Shown here: positions 59,201-64,000 of the stretch, in pieces
How the letters are laid out: each line of letters starts with the position of its first letter
How positions within the stretch are numbered: position 1 is the stretch's first letter
NCBI RefSeq assembly: GCF_910596095.1
Contig: NC_056546.1
Coordinates: forward strand, 14,513,425 to 14,577,424
DNA from: Thunnus maccoyii
Taxonomy: Eukaryota > Chordata > Actinopteri > Scombriformes > Scombridae
Length of the DNA stretch: 64,000 bases
Direction: 5' to 3'
The notes under the pieces: model-generated
Databases searched by the model: none
What the model was told of the DNA's origin: nothing
The model's input: the letters and a program-made list of their open reading frames with translations, nothing else
Program-made: the position numbers and the translations under genes

Positions 59201-61067
59201 TGAACAGGAGGAATGATTAAAAGAAGAAAAACCTGTTTGAATGTCCATTTGGGTACCCGACTATTGTTTAAAGATGGACTTAAAAAATTGATTTTCTAAT
59301 GTCATCTAGTAGTTGATCCAGTAGTACAACCTCAGGCTCTGCTCGGGGTGTGGTGTAATATTAGGCACAAACAAGATATGGAAGGTTCAATCACTTTGTG
59401 TTTTGATCATAGACTGTACTTTTTTTTTTTTTGTTTTGATTCTTATTATGCTTCATTACTGTGCAAATAAAACTGATTTTTTTAAAAACATGCATCTCCA
59501 TAGCTATTAATTTGATCTAAAGCATTTCGTTGATATTTAGTTTGTTTTTTTTGCTTGTGATTTCTTTTCATTGTTGTAAAGGACTTTGTCACTCAGATTT
59601 AAAAAATCTTCTAATAAAGTTTAACTTACAATGTACAATCATGTAGCTTGTCATTATTTGCTTCATCAACAAACTCGCTACAGCCTCTGAAAGACAGTAA
59701 TTTCACCCGCAGATGCGGGCATCCTCGGGGAAGAGGAAGAGGTTAAACCACAGTGACAGACAAGTCTTTTCTCTTGTTACAACTACTGTGCTGCTCTGCA
59801 CAGCACTATCACATACCTTCCATAAAGTGTTGTCAAGTAGAGTAAAAATAGACTTTTTTAGACTCCTGTGACTTGGGTTATGTCCCCGGATCAAGTCCAG
59901 TTGGGGACTTTTATTGCATCTCTCTACTGGCTGTAAAAAAGGCATACATTCTGTTTTTCACCTAAGCCTCAACTGGAAACACTATACATATATATGTATA
60001 TCTCACATTCTGTAAAACTCCAGACCAGGATTCAGTATTCTGTATTACAGATACATACACTCCATAACACCAAGCATCTGCAGCGCAAAGAGAATAGTCC
60101 AGAAATATTCAAATTATGCAACAATTTGTGGATTTGATAGGAGAAAGCAAATAATTTGAACATAACTGGTCATATTCTAACATAATCAATCAAGAGTTGG
60201 TTGAGTGGTTTTAAGGTAGAAACAGCTTTTGTCAGATATGCACAATTGTGTGTCATAGGCACACATGACTGCTGTGCATGAACATACACACACAAAGAAC
60301 TTAATTCTGGAAGCTGCTTTAATGGATTAGTATTTTCTCATTTAACTTGCCAAAAACAGGACTTCTATCATATACATTTTTTCTTCTTTTAAACAGATAG
60401 TTTACATGTTACCTGAAGAGAATGATCAGGAGAGCAGGAGACAATTTAACCAACAAAATACACTTTGGTAGCCCCTCTATGCACCTTAAGAACAGTAGTT
60501 AACATTATCACTAAACTCTGTGGTTTCAACTGCTTATCTCTTCCACTGGCACTATCTAGATTTTATGGTGTTTTCTGAGTGTAATGCAATTATGAGTTGG
60601 TGTATGATGGAGACAAAGTAAACATTTCAAATGAACTTCCACCATTTAAAAATATATTTTAACAATAGCTGAAACATCCAGTGAGCTATGTCTGTACACT
60701 ATGTTAAACCTCAGGTTCTACAGGCCTGTCCTCTCAGAGAGTTGATTTGTCCAAGACAACTCGTGAGTTTTCTGCACTCAATAAGATGGTGCATTTATGA
60801 GAGACCACAGCAAAGCTCATACAGTAACCTATATTTAAACCATCTCAAAACTGTCCCCAGTCTTTGATCACTGAAGCACTGAAACACTATGAAGCATCAC
60901 TGTTTCACAGCATGTTATACAGTCAAAATATTCACATGTGCTGAGCAACTATTGGTATTGCATTTGTGTGGATGTATTCAATCTGAAACCATGATGAAAC
61001 AGTTTATCTGTTGGTCATTTTGTTCAGTCAAAGTCTATATTCTAAAAACTGATCACTTTTACTTTTT
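53275..61067 (+). repeat. Tandem unit 5 (7793 bp)
   Basis: Fifth unit. Its second half is nearly identical to that of unit 4 and its first half is nearly identical to that of unit 6. The intron between stalk and transmembrane exons is about 12 bases shorter than in units 1-4. The 3' spacer (58,494-61,067) is as in unit 4. Confidence 0.93.
54279..58493 (+). CDS. CD300/pIgR-like inhibitory receptor, copy 5, intact
   Basis: Exons: 54279-54318, 54586-54909, 55015-55314, 55549-55672, 55779-55870, 55960-55994, 56505-56522, 57730-57795, 57913-57981 and 58422-58493 (1140 nt, 379 aa). The Ig1 loop is CQGYKWQSC. Ig1 is one codon shorter late in the domain (VEKWGEDV) and has FWCVV. Exon 3 lacks 21 bases (7 Ser/Thr-rich stalk residues), in frame. 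Tail motifs are MRYTTV, VKYSTI and VIYSTV. Exon 5 starts with A instead of G (AGA arginine at the junction, synonymous). No disabling change is seen. Confidence 0.85.
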
Positions 61068-64000
61068 GGATGCAATTTAAGAGACTTGGGATGCACCCAT
61101 GGATGTATCATGCAGGGCTGCCACCATTTGTGGCACCCGCAACAGAAAGTGTCATTTGGGGGGAAAGCAGGGAGAGTCTTTAAGCTTATTCTCATCTCAG
61201 ATTTAGACTATACTTCACTGCTATTTTATCACAATATTCTATTGTGATATTAATTTTGAAAAGCAGAAATATATCATATGCAGAAGACAACAATCCTGTC
61301 TCTATATTAGGGCGCTATTTCTCTCTTCAAAATCAATTTATCACTAGGACCAATATGTCAGTTTTGTGAAAGAAGAATACATATGGATCTTTATAATTAT
61401 TAGTGAGTGAATGCATGTAATTGCCACACAAAGCGCATCATTTCTCATCCTGCAGCAAATCCCATTTTCACTTAATTCTGCATCATAACAAAAAATAGAA
61501 CTGCAGTAAAATGACATATAAAATTTACCTATGATATAATAAAGATACGTGAATATAAATCTAGTCTTTCGTGAGCTGAGTTGCTTTGTTTTGATGTTCA
61601 CCTAACATGGAGATTATGCGCAGGATAGTAGGCTATACAAATAAATAGAGTGAATGTGCCACAGGGAGATTAGAGGTTTACTCGTCATAATACACCATTA
61701 TCTGTCTTTTCCTTTCTTTCTTCAACTTAATTGATTGAAATAAACTGAAAAAATGCCCATTTATTTGTGTAGATTAGAAAGAAAGTTTTGAAGGAAAAAT
61801 AATCTGTATATATACATATATATTATTATTAAAATTACATATATAATTTAAAAAACTTTTTAACAAAAAATGAATAGGTCTTAGTTACTCATTGTGTGAC
61901 TATAAATGAAGTACATAAAACTCATGGAATAATAAACTAATTTTTTTTACAGCCACTAAAACTGTTACTAGTAGATTTACTGCAGGAACTGCTTGAATGA
62001 GGAAGTAACCCAGGTAGAGTCACCCGCTGTAATGTTGAAAGTGCTCATTCACTCACAACACTGAAGCAGACATGAGTTTTATTCCTCACCTAATACTGGC
62101 TGGACTCATTGGTAAGTCAGCTAAGATTCTAATATGAATGCTATGCATAAATGATAGTCAAGTTTGTAATTAAAACAATATTGTTGGTACTGATATATGT
62201 ATTGCTGTTGAGTGATAAAATTTGAGTCTTACATTTAAAGTGACAACTAGCCACTAATTTTAAATTTTTAATATTGTGTTTTAATAAAATTCATGATACT
62301 AACCTGTAACTGATATTCATACATACAATGCATTTGAAGGCATCACTACAAGATAAATGTCTGTTGTTGTTTTGGCAGGAATTCACTGTAAAATTATTAC
62401 AGTGAGTCGAGTTTCAGTTAAGGCTGGAGGCTCCATCTCTATCCCATGTCTCTATGACCAGTACTACAGAAACCATGTGAAACACTTGTGTCAAGGATAT
62501 AAATGGCAGTCGTGTCATATAGTAGTTGACACAAACCAACGAAAAAGTAGTTCAGGAAAGTTTTCAATCTCTGATGATACAAACCAAAGAATCTTCACTG
62601 TGACTATTAATGAAATAACGCATAAGGACACTGATTTCTGGTGTGTTGTGGAGAAATGGGGGGAAGATGTCGGACAGTATTTTCAGCTGTCAGTGACCAC
62701 AGGTAAAATGCCTTAAATGTTTTAAACACATTTTAAATCCTTTCTGTGAACAATTTGGTGGGGAAGAAAACTAAGAATGTGTCTAATTTTGAATTATCTT
62801 TTTGAAGGTATGTCAAATCTGTACGTGGACCAACAAGAAATTACCGCATTTGAAGGAGGAAGTGTGACTATCAACTGTCACTATAAATACTCAGCAGAAA
62901 GAAAGTGGTGCAGACTGGGCCGCACCTGTGTGACAAATCAGTCTGGATCAATAGATGGAACAGCAGTGACCATCGACGCCAGTGTCTCTAATGATTTCAC
63001 TGTGACCATGAGTAAACTGAGGACAGAGAGCAGCGGCTGGTACTGGTGTGCTGCAGGAGACTTACAGATGCCATTGCACGTAACTGTTAATGAATTACCC
63101 ACAGCAAGTAAGATTCAAACCATTTTCTATTCTCATAAATTAGTGACCAGTAAGTGGACGCAACAAAAGTGACAAAAATGAAACCCTGATATATCATTAA
63201 TAATAATATTATTATTAAAATTTAACTTGTACATCTGGGAGTTACAGTATTATAATCCATAATATACAGTATCATCAAAATACGGTGATACAATTCTTGC
63301 ATTAACATGGCTTTTTACATGAATTTACTTTGACTTCACAGGGACACTTTCTACCACTCACCAGCATTCCTCCTTGCTCATGAGTGTTGAACCATGTACT
63401 GCCCAGCCCTCAAACACCACCATAACCGGGGCTGGTGGAGAGAGCTTGCAAGATGAACACAAGAGGTTACTACTCTTTACAACTTCAATGTATTTAAATC
63501 TGATTTACAACCTGGATTTGTACAAAAACATTTGCCCCTTTATTCTTGATGAAATGTAGGCTACCTTCCAGACCCACTACAATGACGATTCTCATCACCA
63601 TCCTGGTCTTACAGCTGTTAGTTGTTCTCACTGTGTTTTTTGGATGGAGGATGATAAGATGCAGTAAGTCTGTTGCAAGCTAATGCAAACTGAGGAATGA
63701 AATATCTGTTTCTGTAAAATAACTTCCTCAGAAATGTATGTGTTTGTTATAGATAAGACCAAACCTCGGACGTCTGACATCACAGCGGTAAGTATAGTCA
63801 TGTATTTCCCTTATTATGTTTGCTGATAAGAAATTTGGATTGGTCACACAACACAGAAAGTAAACAGCATTTAAGGAACTTGACCATGCAAGTGTAACTG
63901 TACAATATACCTTATTTAACTACATTAACTGTTTGTTGGCTATAATTTCCTTGATTTACATCAGCATGGTAATTCTGTGAGTTCTGTAAACAGTTGTACT
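61068..64000 (+). repeat. Tandem unit 6 (partial, at least 2933 bp)
   Basis: The sixth unit is cut by the window edge. It is almost base-for-base equal to unit 5 over the visible part, except for a short patch in receptor exon 3 and scattered single changes (for example CCCTCAAAC against CCCACAAAC near 63,409). Confidence 0.93.
62072..63787 (+). CDS. CD300/pIgR-like inhibitory receptor, copy 6, partial (3' exons outside the window)
   Basis: Visible exons: 62072-62111, 62379-62702, 62808-63107, 63342-63465, 63572-63663 and 63753-63787, matching exons 1-6 of copy 5 in length and phase. The encoded signal peptide, both Ig domains, stalk, transmembrane segment and first tail exon are open. It differs from copy 5 in exon 3 (ITAFEGG in place of ITASEGG) and in the stalk (SNTTITG for TNTTITG). 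Exon 7 would lie about 64,298 by unit spacing, beyond the window. The ITIM tail is therefore not seen here and is only expected. Confidence 0.83.

Noticed and set aside
53275-64000. Treating units 5 and 6 as one duplicated by assembly error
   Set aside because: They carry real differences (the exon 3 patch and the stalk Ser/Thr change), so I list both; read depth would still be needed to settle it.

Overview
The window is vertebrate nuclear DNA and almost certainly from a teleost fish. Genes are split by GT-AG introns, a canonical tRNA-Leu(CAG) is present, and the proteins are recognisable vertebrate orthologs. The closing 43 kb is a tandem array of CD300/pIgR-like (CMRF35-like) immune receptors of the kind teleosts expand. 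The species cannot be named from the sequence.

Layout. (1) 832-1813, minus: a four-exon otoraplin (MIA-family SH3-like secreted protein) gene. (2) 4400-12146, plus: gtpbp2 in 12 coding exons, with a 3'UTR running to a poly(A) signal at 14087. Its sixth intron carries an antisense tRNA-Leu(CAG) gene at 8417-8499. (3) 15204-19303, minus: a complete polh (DNA polymerase eta) gene in 10 coding exons, 742 aa, convergent with gtpbp2. This keeps the POLH/GTPBP2 tail-to-tail neighbourhood known from human 6p21. (4) 19676-21420: interspersed repeats, including an inverted-repeat element of about 1.2 kb. (5) 21376-64000: five full tandem units and the start of a sixth (unit lengths about 8036, 7751, 8296, 7816 and 7793 bp). 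Each holds one ten-exon receptor gene on the plus strand.

Receptor array. Each gene encodes a signal peptide, two V-type Ig domains with the extra C-C' disulfide typical of CD300/pIgR, a Thr-rich stalk, one uncharged transmembrane segment and a tail with three ITIM-like tyrosine motifs. They therefore look like inhibitory leukocyte receptors. By hand-joining exons, copies 1, 2, 4 and 5 are intact (386, 376, 387 and 379 aa). Copy 3 has a nonsense codon in Ig domain 1 and an internal duplication that gives it five tail motifs. Copy 6 runs off the window. Every unit starts at the same point inside the right arm of the inverted-repeat element, so the array appears to have been founded by a breakpoint there. 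The register of highest identity (about 48,960 onward against about 56,750 onward) is offset from the unit boundaries, which points to later unequal crossing-over. A short patch in copy 6 looks like gene conversion.

All exon joins were made by eye from splice consensus and reading phase. No database search was possible.
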